The translations under genes were made by a program, and so were the position numbers. A model generated the notes under the pieces. That model had not been told where the DNA came from, ran no database searches, and saw nothing but the letters and a program-made list of their open reading frames with translations. Positions 34,569-46,350 of a stretch of 64,000 nt of DNA are shown one piece after another; position 1 is the stretch's first letter, and each line of letters starts with the position of its first letter. The DNA comes from Strongylocentrotus purpuratus (lineage: Eukaryota; Echinodermata; Echinoidea; Camarodonta; Strongylocentrotidae). The stretch spans positions 372,001-436,000 of the forward strand of contig NW_022145556.1 of assembly GCF_000002235.5 (NCBI RefSeq). The letters are read 5' to 3'.

Positions 34569-34782
34569 ACAGGCGCGTACGCGGGGGGGGGGGGGGGGGG
34601 TTGAGGGTTGAACCCCCCCCTTTAAACTTGTTTTTGTATGTATGTGTTTTGGAGGAAACCCCCCCCCCCTTTTTTTTTTAAATCTCAAAAAAGAAAAAAA
34701 AAAAAAGCTGACCTTACCCCCCTCCCCAACGAAACGAAAAATCGATCGACCAAATTTTCAAATTTTGGGACTAAAAAAAAAA

Positions 34783-34814
<32 letters not shown>

Positions 34815-34925
34815 CTTAACCCCTCCCCCCCCCCCCCCCGCTGCGGAATTTGTGAGTTGTGAGACCCCCCCAAAAAATTAACCCCCCCCCCCCTCGAAAA
34901 AAAACATCCTGCGAACGCGCCTGCC
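34569..34925. mobile_element. MITE with CAGGCGCGTACGC inverted ends (unit B)
   Basis: ACAGGCGCGTACGCGGG at the left and CCTGCGAACGCGCCTGCC at the right form short inverted ends around G, C, T, A and (AT)n homopolymer tracts. CTGGAG occurs at both flanks (34563 and 34925) as a likely duplication. Unit C lacks it. The terminal motif also starts the dispersed repeat at 1090 and 32938, so these are probably one family, the unit copies having lost their other end. Confidence 0.6.
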
Positions 34926-36867
34926 TGGAGGAATAACAGTATTCAATTAAGAAAGTTAAGATTTCTTTCAAATGCTGAGCCTCCCCAAATGCCATATTAA
35001 GGCACTGAGGCACGATAAGGCACGATGAGGAGCGAAGCAATGAGAATTGTAAATTATCTGACCCTTTAGAGAATGCTATTATATTAGTTTTAGCTGCATT
35101 TACCCTGCAACCCAAAGCGTCAGGTTGTCTCACATTCCGGTGTTTCGCAAACACGACGAAAAATCAAAATCGAAAAACCCACATCTGGAGTATGGTTTTT
35201 TTAAATGCCCGCCGAAGTTTCAACAGTGTTTTGCTGTGTAAAAGCATGGACCTATAAGAATGGTAAAAGCAAACTTCGGTGAAATACTGTATTTACGTCA
35301 CGTGACTCTCCTCGCTTCAGCGCTAACAAAATTAATGCAGGACATGCAGCGCAGGGCACCGACAAGTCGCGCATGCGCACTACTCACCCCAAACACAGGT
35401 ATGAGCAAACTTCGAGGAGAAAAATATAAATTAATGATATTTGTGTACACGACAAGCGGGAGAGTTATCCGTGAATACGTCACACTCCAATGGCCAAACT
35501 GTCGTTTTGAGATTCGCATAGACTTAGTGATCTTATATTTTAATCATTAATTTTATAGCTTTCTGTATTATTGTCCGATTCATTTCTTTCGCCTTTCTGT
35601 TTATCTTATTTGTCTGCTTTCACACAAATGAACTTGTTATAAAGGGTTTGATCGCCTTTTATTCCCTTTCTCTGCACTCTTTTTGGGGGCATTTATTGCA
35701 CCCCCTTTCTTTTTCGTTTTTGCGCCCCCTTCAACTGTCACCCGGGACACGTGCCCCCTTTCACTACTTGTAATGGATTATGCTTCCCCATGTGAATACC
35801 TCGTAATGATTTGGAATAGTTGTAAACAAAATCAAATTCGAAAATAAAGTTATTTGATTTTAAACATAAATAATAATGATTTGAAGGCAAAAGGTATTTT
35901 GCACGCGTCCGTGTCTATGTAGCATATTCCAGACAATTATCTAATGCAATTTTCATGCGTTTTTTTTTTTACTACTTAATAGATCTTATCCAAATAAGCG
36001 CTAAAAGACTTCGGTGGTACGCGCTTTATAAGCAACTTTTTTATTATTATCATTATTATATCATTATCGGTTTGGGCTACACAAACTAATGCAATGGATA
36101 TAGTTAAAATATTGGTATAAAAAATAACAAAAATGAAGTATTTCTCGCCCCCACCCGCCTCTTTTTTGGCAGCCGCCTCCTTTTTTTTTATTTTTTACTA
36201 TCTACTATTCAGAAAAAAAAGCCCCCCCCCTCCCCCTCCCAAAAGAAAAAGAGCTTGTGATATACATTTTGTTTAAAGGTAATTCAAAATTTTGGGAAAT
36301 TTTGAAAATTGGATGGATAGTGATTCTTTAAAAAATTGATATATTTGGATGCCCCTGTGAATGTTTTATAAGCACTAGAAAATTTAGCCCCTAAAACAAG
36401 GCTGCTTTCGAGAAATTGAATAATCGAAGTTCAACGGTGCTCCCGGTAAGTTTCAAATATTTCAAATAGCGCCTAAGGACATTCCCTGATAGCTGCGACC
36501 ATTGAAATCTGCATATTCTGAGATTTAATTTCCAAACAGGAATAGAAAATCAGTCGATTGTAGTCAAGAAAAATTGTTTTAAATCTAATCTATGGCGTTT
36601 CCTGTGTTAGCTATCTTCTCGAGGCATACATTCATTTTCTTCTATAAGTTTGTTCATATTTGCCAACATTCGTTATAGCTAAAGCACATTCATTCATTCA
36701 TTCATCATTGATTTCGGTTCATATAGAAAATTCCATGTTAAAAAAAAACAGTCCAAAGACAGAAATGTATTTACATAGATTACATAGCTGCACTGGTAAA
36801 AATTGTTTAAATGATTCCTAAACATTCACCAAAATTTACATGGAACAAAAGGTGAGATAAGAAGGAG
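34926..36867. other. Unit B sequence with conserved non-coding regulatory-like block
   Basis: Shared with C 57420-59291 and largely replaced in A. It includes 35160-35530 (separate entry) and poly(T)/poly(C) tracts at about 36181 and 36221. Apart from that block I see nothing functional. Confidence 0.45.
35290..35500. promoter_or_regulatory. Promoter-like block with USF E-box, NRF1 palindrome and CCAAT, unit B
   Basis: GTCACGTGAC (35297-35306), CGCGCATGCGCA (35368-35379) and TCCAATGG (CCAAT at 35487) lie within 200 bases, and all three are unchanged in unit C (57807, 57878, 57997). Such a mix is typical of TATA-less housekeeping promoters. An open frame of 96 codons overlaps it, but the B/C differences in that frame are essentially all amino-acid-changing, so I treat the conservation as regulatory. 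Confidence 0.4.
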
Positions 36868-37055
36868 GCGCGATTGCCCAGTCGGTACAGCAGTGGTCTT
36901 GTAATCCGGTGACCCGGGCTCGAAACCAAGGCGATGCGCTAGTGTCCTTTGGTAAAGCATTAATCCTCATTGCCAGGTCCCTCGGAGAGTACCTAAAGCC
37001 GTTGGCCGTCTGGTTGCTTACTTACAAGCATGCTTTCTTAGCAGTCAGGTAAAAT
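36868..37055 (+). mobile_element. tRNA-derived SINE, unit B
   Basis: The head GCGCGATTGCCCAGTCGGTA...CTTGTAATCC...GGGCTCGAAACC has tRNA-like A and B boxes and a TGT anticodon position as in tRNA-Thr. The acceptor ends no longer pair, so it is not a tRNA gene. The body (GCATTAATCCTCATTGCC) and tail (CTTTCTTAGCAGTCAGG) recur at 59292 in unit C at the same unit position, as a decayed copy at 4371, and as an inverted tail fragment at 39023-39080. Confidence 0.75.
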
Positions 37056-39485
37056 AACCACCACCATTCCATTCAAGTAAAAAAGAACTGTTCAACATAT
37101 TGCACTTCAAACTCATAATAAACATAAACAAATATTTCAAATTTTTAAAGGCAGAAAAAGAGAAATGAGAAGGAATCAACAAGCTGGGGAAGAAGACAGA
37201 GAGAAGAGAGAGCAAGAAAAGGGATCTGTTAAGAAAATGAAAATATTAGATAATTAGACCATAGACCTAAAACCTTTATCTATATTTCTGCAAGATAATT
37301 CAGATAATGATTGTATTCTTAACACAAAATATTGATGAAAAGATATTGATTTCATTGCTTTCAGTGTCAGCCTATTTTATAAGAAAATAAAGGCAGAAAA
37401 GAAATAAAAATACTTACATATAGAACGCAGCAAGGAACAATAAAATAAATCAATGTGACTCTGAAAGATGCTGTAGTTCTTGAAGAAGGTGTAAGAACAA
37501 GTGATGTACATTTCAAATCACTAATAAATCAAATGACCAGGATCGGTCGGGATAGTAAACTTGCGTTTATTGTTATTCCACACGGGTAATAAATAAGCGG
37601 AAAATGAGTAATATTGATATAATATACACCGTAGCGAAGTACACGATACGCTGAACTGATTTTGGGTGAAGAATAGAGGGATCAAGCGTCACACGAGTAA
37701 CACGCACCTCTCTTATAATCATGTTCAGCGAGGTTTTCCGTGGAGGTATCACTATTCTAAATGCATCCCGATTTTATATATATAGTACAACACATATTTA
37801 TGTACTTTTTTCCGGTGAATGTTTGTCTTCCAACACAAGCTCTGTTTCATAAAGCTTAATATCAATCATGAATGCTAAAGTTCTATAACAAATTTGCTCT
37901 TATTTAGTAAATGCTAAAAAATTTAGTAGAGTATAAGAAGTTTTGTAATTTATAATTGATAACAAGTTTTATGAAACGTTGTTCCACATAACTGCCTCTG
38001 CTGTGTTATGTAATCGATCCATAAAGTAAAATCTAATCAGTCATATGATTGCGCATAAATCTAAGAATAGATAATAGTCATGAGAAGAGATATTTTTTGG
38101 GATAACATTAATTGATCAAGGAAAGGAGCATTGGGTAACTCATTTTTTTAATTTTTGGTAAAGTATTTTATTTTCATGGTAGGTCAACGGAGTTCATGTA
38201 TAACTGTGGACGAAATTTCAGTTTCAGTTTCAAAGACGAAGAATCGGAAGAAAAGAATTTGGCATTTATGCAAATTAATTTCCCCGGCATCTGAGAAAAT
38301 TGGGGGGGGGGGGGGGGGGTTAAGTCCAAGGAGTTTTAAAAAAAAGGGGAGAGGGTTTGGGGTAGATTGTTTGTTTAAATACAGGAAAACATCATCATCA
38401 TTTCAATTATTTTATGTTGAGATATATGAAAATCAAAATTCTAAGAATATTCAGTTTTATTCTGAAAAAAATAAGCAATGCTTGTTTTAGTTTTGGGGAT
38501 GAAATGACTGTGTAGTCCAGTAATATTTTCATATTATGTAATTGGGCTATTGTGATACATTGTGATATTATGAAAAATAGATTGTGTTGTATTTAAGTTC
38601 GTTTATCAAAGGATAAAATGTTTTTTTTTTATAATTATGTTTCAGTTTGTATAAACTATGACTATGAAAAATGCTTTGCTCCTATATTATGTACGAAAAA
38701 TATTTTGAGTTTTTGGTAAATGAATCAAATGAATGAACTCAAAATATAACATTAACATTGGAAATTGTCTGTTTTCTTCATTTTTTTTTTTGTTCTCGGC
38801 TTTTCGCGGAACTCGATTAAGAGAAGAACAAGATCCTGATTTATTTCACTCAATACATACAGAAAAAACTATCTTTTGCAGATAAATCCACTCCGCTTAT
38901 CACTAAAGGGTCTGTGAGTGAGAATACTGTGTGTCAGCTTCAAGTCGACGCCATCGTTGTTCGTTCTTCACTGCGTGTATTTTTGTTAAGCATGGTGGTG
39001 GAGGTATAGTGGTGCTTATTTTTACCTGACTGCTAAGAAAGCATAAATGCTTGTTAGTAAGCAACCAGAGGACCGACGGCGATGGTGGAAACCCTCGCGA
39101 AAGGTTTAGGTCCTACAGACCTACAGTGAAGTTAGTTGAAGTAGTTTTTCGGGGGAAAGAAATCGTAGTACACAATGTAAAACCAGTTCGATTGGTCTAT
39201 TCCCATATGGCCTAAACACAGCCGGTTTACTATCCACATGCATTGGTTTAAAAAACATTTCGTCTACTTATCATTTGTTCTAATGACCATAATAGGCTAT
39301 CAGCTATTTGGTAGAATTTCCATTTGGTATCATCTCCAATAGGTCTACTAACTATTTGTTCTCATGCTCATTTTGTCTAATTTCCAATCCGTCTAATTCC
39401 CAGTTTGTCTAATGCTCATTTTGTCTTCTATCCATAAGATATAATAATCATTAAATGATTATAATTTTTCATGAATGAATGATTA
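37056..39485. other. Unit B non-coding sequence
   Basis: Counterpart of A 4640-6700 and C 59490-61630. It holds an inverted SINE tail fragment at 39023-39080 (ACTGCTAAGAAAGCATAAATG) and, at 39200-39430, short motifs such as TTTGTCTAATTTCCAATCCG that are partly inverted copies of the neighbouring 46-bp repeat. No gene. Confidence 0.5.
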
Positions 39486-39852
39486 TTAGACCATATGGAT
39501 AGTAGACGAGCTGGGTGTAGACCAAATGGAGATAGACCGATTGGATAGTAGACGAGCTGGGTGTAGACCAAATGAAGATAGACCAATTGGGTAGTAGACG
39601 GGCTGGGTGTAGACCAAATGGAGATAGACCGATTGGGTAGCAGAAGGGCTGGGTGTAGACCAAATGGAGATAGACCGATTGGGAAGTAGACGGACTGGGT
39701 GTAGACCAAATGGAGATAGAGCTATTGGGTAGTAGACGAGCTGGTTGTAGACCAAATGGAGATAGACCAATTGGGTAGTAGACGAGCTGGGTGTAGACCA
39801 AATGGAGATAGACCAATTGGGTAGTAGCTGAACCAGTTGTAGACCAAATGCC
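39486..39852. repeat. 46-bp minisatellite, about eight copies, unit B
   Basis: The unit GTGTAGACCAAATGGAGATAGACC...TAGTAGACGAGCTGG recurs every 46 bases from 39515. Unit C has about three copies (61638-61765); unit A has none at the matching place. Because 46 is not a multiple of three and the unit lacks stops on the minus strand, all three minus frames stay open for over 90 codons. These are artefacts of the repeat. Confidence 0.9.
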
Positions 39853-40369
39853 AATAAACCCTACAAACTATAGCTACAAACTTACTTCGAAGCTGAGTCA
39901 CGTCTTTCGGATGGTGACGTTAAAGGTCGGTCCCCAGATGTAAATAGTCATATCTGATTGATACACATCTGTAAAAAACGAGTTACAAACACACACACGA
40001 TAATAAAACAAATTAAGAAAATAATTCTCATGGATTAACGAAAATAAGAAAAAAGATACTTCTCAGCATTCTTGTTATGGATTCTACATAATTATGTTTC
40101 ATCCACATGGTAAGACTATTTGTTTGAAAACATTTGTCGTCAAATTTTGTATTCATTGCCATTCATTCCTAGATGGTTATAAGTAGAATCCTTGTATGAT
40201 GTATGATGTTTTAAATCTGATTTTAGTTTTCATTTTTTAAATCTGTCTTTGGCTCCGTCCCTTCTTTCACTGCGGCCTTTTTGAAATGATAAATTCGGAT
40301 CTATCAAGACAGTGTCCTGCATTATAACAACAAGAACAACGACGAGAACAACAACAAGAACAACAACTA

Positions 40370-40660
40370 CTAGGATAAAACGAAAAGGATATCTGGTTCA
40401 AACCGGTCCAAAGGGTCTTCCCCTGATGTGACGTCAAGTACCCATTTGACATAGAAATCTCTATGATTCGACAAGAAATGACGAATCATCTGTTGGGCCA
40501 ATCGTCGTCTATAATTATGCAAATTTAACGCTGTCTATATTGAGCTTGGGTACATTGGCGAACCTATAGCGCTCGCTAACGTACATGCCAAGCTAGCTCA
40601 TTTCAATTCAACGCATTGCATAGAGTGGACAAGAGAAGAAGGCTGTCCTGTATTTCTACT
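40370..40660 (+). promoter_or_regulatory. Conserved promoter-like block, unit B (CRE, CCAAT, octamer)
   Basis: TGACGTCA (40429-40436), GGGCCAATC (CCAAT 40498-40502) and ATGCAAAT (40517-40524). The TATA region of unit A is deleted here, so initiation may be weaker or TATA-less. Confidence 0.5.
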
Positions 40661-40917
40661 TCGTGGAGAAAAAAATAATTTGTGCTTGATACGAAAGATT
40701 TCGCCTTCTTGTAGTGGAGTTTCGCGTGGTGAGAGAAAATGTGATTCGTTAAGTTTTGACCATATTCTGTAGGCAGTAGAGACCTGGAATCTATACTTTG
40801 TGAAGATCTATTGACCTAGACCTAAATCTAAGTTGAATGTTAGTGTTATGGATTTGTATTGCCATGGAGTTTTTGATAAAGACTTCTCACTTGCAACATG
40901 ATACAAAGTAAGTATAT
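40661..40917 (+). other. Candidate leader exon with 17-codon small ORF, unit B
   Basis: Counterpart of A 7331-7581. The small ORF 40848-40901 reads MDLYCHGVFDKDFSLAT and ends 16 bases before the donor GTAAGTAT (40918). The 5' end is uncertain. Confidence 0.42.
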
Positions 40918-42541
40918 CAATTCATTTTGAATATCTTCGAAGAAGTTTTGTCATTCAATGAAAGAACACAGTAATAAATTAATTGGTTAACATTTATATT
41001 TCAGATTTACTACGCTCAATGGCACAAATCCACCATAATGCCTTTATGTTAAAGTGAATGGTTGTTGAAGGTTGATGAAAAAACTGCGTAATTTGTGTAT
41101 TAAATGTTACTTATTATATTCCATCTACTTTACTAACTCCCCATCATGCAAATAATCCTGAAGAAAATTCTCAAACCAGAAAGATATTTCTAATCATGGT
41201 AACAATATTTGAGAGGAATGTGGACAAGGGCAACATGTGCATGTATATTAAAGTGAATCAGAAGGGAGAGAGGGAGGGAGGGGGGGGGGGGTTAAGGAAG
41301 AGAAAATTGTTAGAAAACAAATTTGAATAGTCTACATGTATTTCTCTGTGAGGATTAAACCAATTTACTGTATTCAATATGTTTCTTGTCGTTGTGATTA
41401 CAGACTATAATAGAGGCCTGAAATGAAACGCATTCTCTTCAAAATATGTTCATAGGTTTGCTGCCGAAAATGTCCTTAACACAAGAGTAGGGTACAACGC
41501 TCCTATATATTCCTTACAAAAAATAATGTTAGTTAAAATGGAAAAACTGCGAAATATGAGAATAACAATATCAAATCTCTGTCATGTGATTAAATAAACA
41601 CAATTTGTTGATGTCATGGGACAGGTTCGAATCCTGTGAGATTCCGGTCAAATCGATCACTAAGAAAATTCTTTGGTGTCCATACATCATAATGATTGTA
41701 TTTTATCCAATCATTATAAACCATTTAGGCTCCAAATCTCGTGTCAATCGTAGCATGGTGACATCTATGTATCACTAAACCTTCCATGATTTATACTGGC
41801 AGCTCTACCATGGGAACTTTATTTTAAAAAAACGCTCAATACACATCTCTTCAATTTGGAAAAAGAAGTATGTAGTTTGATTTATAAGTAAATTTACTAT
41901 TGGCTCAACAGTCGGAATTAATCTTGAGCTAAACAGTGCGTCCCAGAAAGAAGAAGGGAAAAAACAAAAACGAAAACTAACAATTATTGTGAACGAACTA
42001 GGCCTACTATGCGCTTTTCATGAAAATTATACTTTGATTGAATTCATTCCGGCATACGTGTACATAGTACATGTGCACATAGTAACTACAAAGAGAAATG
42101 TAATAATAATACTAGTATTGGATAAATTGCAAGGTACCCAATGCGCTCCAATATTACCCCGGCTCTACTAGGCTACCGATTTCGGCACCCACAGCATTCA
42201 ATGAATTCTTTCCTACCGTTACCCATTTAACACCTGGTAAATAATAATGATAATAATACTCAGTTCTAGTATAGCGCATAATACGTTATGAAAAACATCT
42301 CTATGCGCTTCCAAAGAGCTTTGGAAACTATTACCCTAGAATCAGCTTCGGCAGCCGTTATCAGCGCACAGTGCATTTCAAGGAATAATCCTACCAGGTA
42401 CCCATTTACCTCGTGTGGTAAATGTAGATTAATGTCATCGCCACCGTGACGCAAAAGTAAAATGACCCACTCGGTTTCAGCTGGCAACTGGACACACCCT
42501 GTCGGTCATTATAATATTTGTTGTGTCCTTGCCTAACATAG
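40918..42541 (+). other. Putative intron of the plus-strand unit gene, unit B
   Basis: From donor GTAAGTAT to the acceptor-like CCTAACATAG. It contains the T-arm-like hairpin (41621-41637), a G run at 41281 and, at 42230-42450, a B-specific stretch with GTATAGCGCATAATACG that looks like a dispersed repeat. It is much shorter than in A. Confidence 0.35.
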
Positions 42542-42720
42542 CAACTTGAGCTCTATATTTTGTGCTCCACATGGCCGAACTAAATATCAATCAACTTGGT
42601 TTCGCTGGGTCACAACATGGCGTATATTCTGTGTTTTGTGCTTGCCCAACAAAGCAGCAGTCGACATATTGTGTCCAACTCGAGCCGGATTGGCCGAGCT
42701 CTGTGTATAAATGGCTCTGA
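42542..42720 (+). CDS. Candidate exon with short ORF MAELNI..., unit B
   Basis: After CCTAACATAG, ATG at 42571 (CACATGG) opens 49 residues: MAELNINQLGFAGSQHG, ACPTKQQSTYC, then EPDWPSSVYKWL and TGA. It runs past the point where unit A has a stop. No signal peptide, membrane segment or known motif; two cysteines in FCACP and one in TYC. It lies next to the GA microsatellite. With no further exon identified, the call is tentative. Confidence 0.35.
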
Positions 42721-42834
42721 TTCTGAGTTTACGAGGACGCCCTCGGATGATGGCAAATCATTTACGCTTCAAAATAATTCCTTGTAGCGATGTAGTACTA
42801 GATGGGAACAAACATATTTACATGTGCATAGCAG

Positions 42835-42937
42835 AAATAGAGATAGAGAGGGGGAGGGAGAGAGGGAGAGAGAGAGAGAGAGAGAGAGAGGGGGGAGGGG
42901 AGAGAGAAAGAGAGAGAGAAACGGAGAGAGAGAGATA
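42835..42937. repeat. (GA)n microsatellite, unit B
   Basis: Shorter counterpart of 12405-12585 in the same position. Confidence 0.95.
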
Positions 42938-45659
42938 TGAGGTATATCTTGGTCCATTGCGAATGGTGTTTCTATTGTTCTTTTTGCTAGTTTGGCCATT
43001 ATTGCTGTTGCACATAAGCTGCTAGAATACACACGATCATTCTATTTTCGTGTGATTTAATGCCGTTTTATTTCATTTCTGTGATGTTCACACAAATCAA
43101 ATAAAGTTACAAGTGAGTGACGTTGATCAGAACAGCACAAGGGGGCGCTCTTTAACATGATACAGCGTTCTAGAATGAGTCTGTTGTTTCACGCAATAGA
43201 TGGTGTTCTCCTGTTCTATTAGGTTCTCTTCATCAAGATCCTTTACCATAAATAATGTAAATGTATAACTTTCGAATATTAATTATCCGCTCTCTACTTC
43301 TTACCAGATCAAAAAGACGAAATCTTTAAACTAAATTCATAGAAACGATTGATAGGAACATCATAATTATAGATCTTGACAGTTCTTTAACAGGATATGA
43401 TATGTCGAGAACAAAAGGATTTCTCAAATGATATGCTGCCAACCTATCCCTCTCTTATGTCCCCCCCCCCCTCTCTCTCTCTCACACACTCTCTCTCTCT
43501 CACTCTGTCTCTCTCTTTCTCTCTCTCAATGTCTCTCTCTCTCTCTCTGTCCCTCTCTTTCTCATCCTCCCTCTCAAACAGATCTCTCGTTCTCTCCCCT
43601 GTTCTGTATATCACCTTCCTTCATTCTACGAACGATGTAAGTTTTCTTTTAAGCCACCCAAACTATTTCAACTAAACTTGTTTAATCTGCCCCCTGTTCT
43701 TGTTCTGCTCCCCTCCTTCTCTCCATCTCTTCTCCGTATTTTCTCTTATTTGACTGTTTCCTTCCCTGCCACTTTGGTAAAACTGTATTTCTCTTTCTCT
43801 CGTTCTCGTTGTCCAATTTTTAGTAAAGTTCTCAAAATATCTCTTAGCTGAAATCTTTAGGTTTTTATAATTCTTTGAGGTCAGAATTTAAGAGCCAGAA
43901 TTAGAAACTATGTCATTAGGCACCATTTGCAATTAAAGCTGAGTGATTTCAGTTATTTAATTTATTTTAGCAATGAAATAAAGTGGGTCATTATCAATCA
44001 ATTACAATATTGTATTCATTGATTTTATTTATGAAAAATACAATCCTTTCTTTTTTCTTTTTTTTTTCATAACATAGTTTATACAAAACTGCAAAATAAT
44101 TACAACAAAACTTTGTTATCATTTGATAAACAAACATAATTACAACACAGTTCAATTGTTCATTATTTCCCAATGTATAGGAAGAAAATATATCACAATT
44201 ACATAATAAAAAGATATAACTGCACCACACAGTTATTTCAACCCCAAAACCAGAAAAAGACTGAATATTTTGTTTATAAATATAACAAATAATGAGTTTC
44301 ATATTTCTCAACATATATTTATACAGAATTGGAATGTTGAGTTTTCGTTTTATTAAAACACGACTTAGAATTATCCAAACCTCCCCCTCCCTTCTACTTG
44401 TGTGGATAGGGAATGCATTCTGGTACAGGTTTCTTTACAATGTCGAAATGACTTAAGTTGTTGACTTCGTTCCACCTCTACCTCGCTCTCCCTTAATATC
44501 TTTATTAATCGATTAATAAAATCTTTGACATTGAATGAAAGTATATATAATTGACATAATAAACATGATAAAGAAAAAGATGAATATTCAATAAATCAGG
44601 TATCATGGAAGAAACTTTGATAAATATATATGCTTGCTTATAAAGACTACGAATAAGAATAAATGACATTGTGATAGTACAAAAGAGTGGAAATCACCTT
44701 ACAATCAGTAATATAGGAATCAGAATCAGCCCCAAAAAAGCTGACAAGAAAACAAGTCTCGTGTATTATAAAGTTTAAGTCATATATTATATACACAGGT
44801 ATATTTCATTTAATGTTATTCAGGATCAGCAATAACATCAGCGACAGTATAAAACAATAATCAATACAGAGTTATGGTAGAAACATGATGAAGAGAGTAT
44901 AATAATAACACACACATCATGCAGCCCACCGAGTCTTCCTTGCCCATTATATACTCATACACATGTCATGTTCAGATAATAATTACAAATTATATCGATA
45001 TTATACATAATAAGTTATGTAACATAAATCAAACCAAGTAGCAAGCTGGGAAATGAAAGACATTGGAAAAAGAAGGCAACGTGCAAACAACATTATGTGA
45101 ACATTGATCTGTAAAATGAGAATTTCCGGGGATTTTATAAAACTCAACATTTTCCAAGTTATCACATAGTTACTTATCCTAAATTAAGAACTTGTGAGCA
45201 TCATAGGCCTAATATACATACATTGGGATTCCGAATATCAAATTTTTCTCAGTTTAAGGGATCCCAAACTCATTGGTTATGCAGTGACAAATCCATTTAA
45301 TTTCCGATAAAAAGTAAGAACATTTGGGCCTTATAATACATCATCGGGGACCCCACCAAAACCCACCCACATGACCTCAAAAACACACCACTTTATTTTA
45401 CAAATCTGAAGTCCCGTAAGGTATGTTCACCTCCAATATCCACAGCGTTAGGAATCAATGATGCCACTGTTTGTTAGCGAATTCGGGTCGGAATCACCCA
45501 GCATTTATACGTTTTGAAGCTTAGAGTAATAAATAAACACGATGAAACTATAAATTAACACATCGGAAAAGATCTTGTGGGAGTGTGTGTGGGGGGGAGG
45601 GAGAGAGGGGGAGGGGTAGTCATAAAAGATATACAATACTAAATTGTAAACACTATGGC
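42938..45659. other. Unit B sequence without genes; includes CT microsatellite and a B-specific insertion
   Basis: The tubulin segment of unit A is missing here: the A flanks meet near 43300 across about 35 B-specific bases. A (CT)n tract lies at 43462-43553. 44695-45290 is an insertion absent from A, with no recognisable family or coding capacity. A GA/G-rich stretch lies at 45589-45617. Confidence 0.5.
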
Positions 45660-45740
45660 CCGAATTCACAAAGGAGGTTTGTCGACAAACTTAGGTTTAT
45701 GAGAGTCATAATTGTCGACAAACCTCCTTTGTGAATTCGG
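45660..45740. mobile_element. Perfect 29-bp inverted repeat, micro-MITE
   Basis: Arms 45660-45688 (CCGAATTCACAAAGGAGG...) and 45712-45740 are exact reverse complements around a 23-base loop. It is absent from unit A. It is either a very small MITE or a strong hairpin; no terminator role is expected in an animal genome. Confidence 0.7.
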
Positions 45741-45839
45741 ACATATAGGTCTGGGAGCGGCAAGACAATATGGGGCCCCATTTCATAGTGTCTCCCCCTT
45801 GGCCGGCCAAGATAATCGTGTATCTGCCACTTTTATTAA

Positions 45840-45960
45840 ACTGCAGCACATCACGACTCTGGCAAACATGGTGCAAAGACAGAGGGAGACCGAGGTATGA
45901 CGCTTATCAGCCTTCATCAGATCGCAGTTATCACAGGGAGATGTTTTATCCCTGGTTATC
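45840..45960 (-). other. Candidate last exon of the minus-strand unit gene, unit B
   Basis: An acceptor tract ending TTTTTTGTTCTAG precedes GGATAACC on the minus strand. As in unit A (19267), phase 0 reads Gly then stop. The following ACTGCGATCTGATGAAGG text is conserved with A. Confidence 0.22.
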
Positions 45961-46230
45961 CCTAGAACAAAAAAGAAAGGGGACAAAAAGAGGTGAATTA
46001 TAAAACATTCATATGAACCATTTAGTTTTCATGTTTTCCTCTTTTAAAAATTTAAATCGCTATCAATAATGTGTTAATAAATAGGCTAATCTTATCCTGA
46101 AGCCCTTGTGGCTCAAAGTCTAGCTTTGAACATCCCTGAACAAAATTATCAATAACCACCCACCACCATCAACGTTTTCACATGAACGATTCTTGCAAAC
46201 ATAGTCATAGGAAAATGAAGCCGTGCTTAC

Positions 46231-46350
46231 AATCTCCATCATTTCTTCATCCGGTCTGTCCGACCCTGGAATTTCTGGAGCAGTGTCCAGTCCCAATCTC
46301 TCATCGGTTGGTTCGACACCCATGGGTAGTACTTCTGGTGTATCTCCTTC
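46231..46350 (-). CDS. Array exon 1 from the left: long (40-codon) variant
   Basis: 120 bases; includes PEIPGSDRPDEEMMEI. It is the last array exon in transcription order. Just beyond its donor, the bases matching the A sequence TTTGCAGGAATCG have become TTTGCAAGAATCG. Confidence 0.55.

Noticed and set aside
35260..35550. 96-codon frame in B and its 161-codon relative in C (57812-58297) as a gene
   Set aside because: In-frame B/C differences are essentially all replacements, the C frame runs into AT-rich text, and the conserved parts are transcription-factor palindromes.
36868..36945. Functional tRNA-Thr gene
   Set aside because: The acceptor ends do not pair and the sequence continues into a SINE body shared with other copies.
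39428..39854. Repeat proteins (ISIWSTPS, YLHLVYTQ types) on the minus strand
   Set aside because: All three frames are equally open because of a 46-bp stop-free repeat; copy number changes in unit C and there is no start or splice support.
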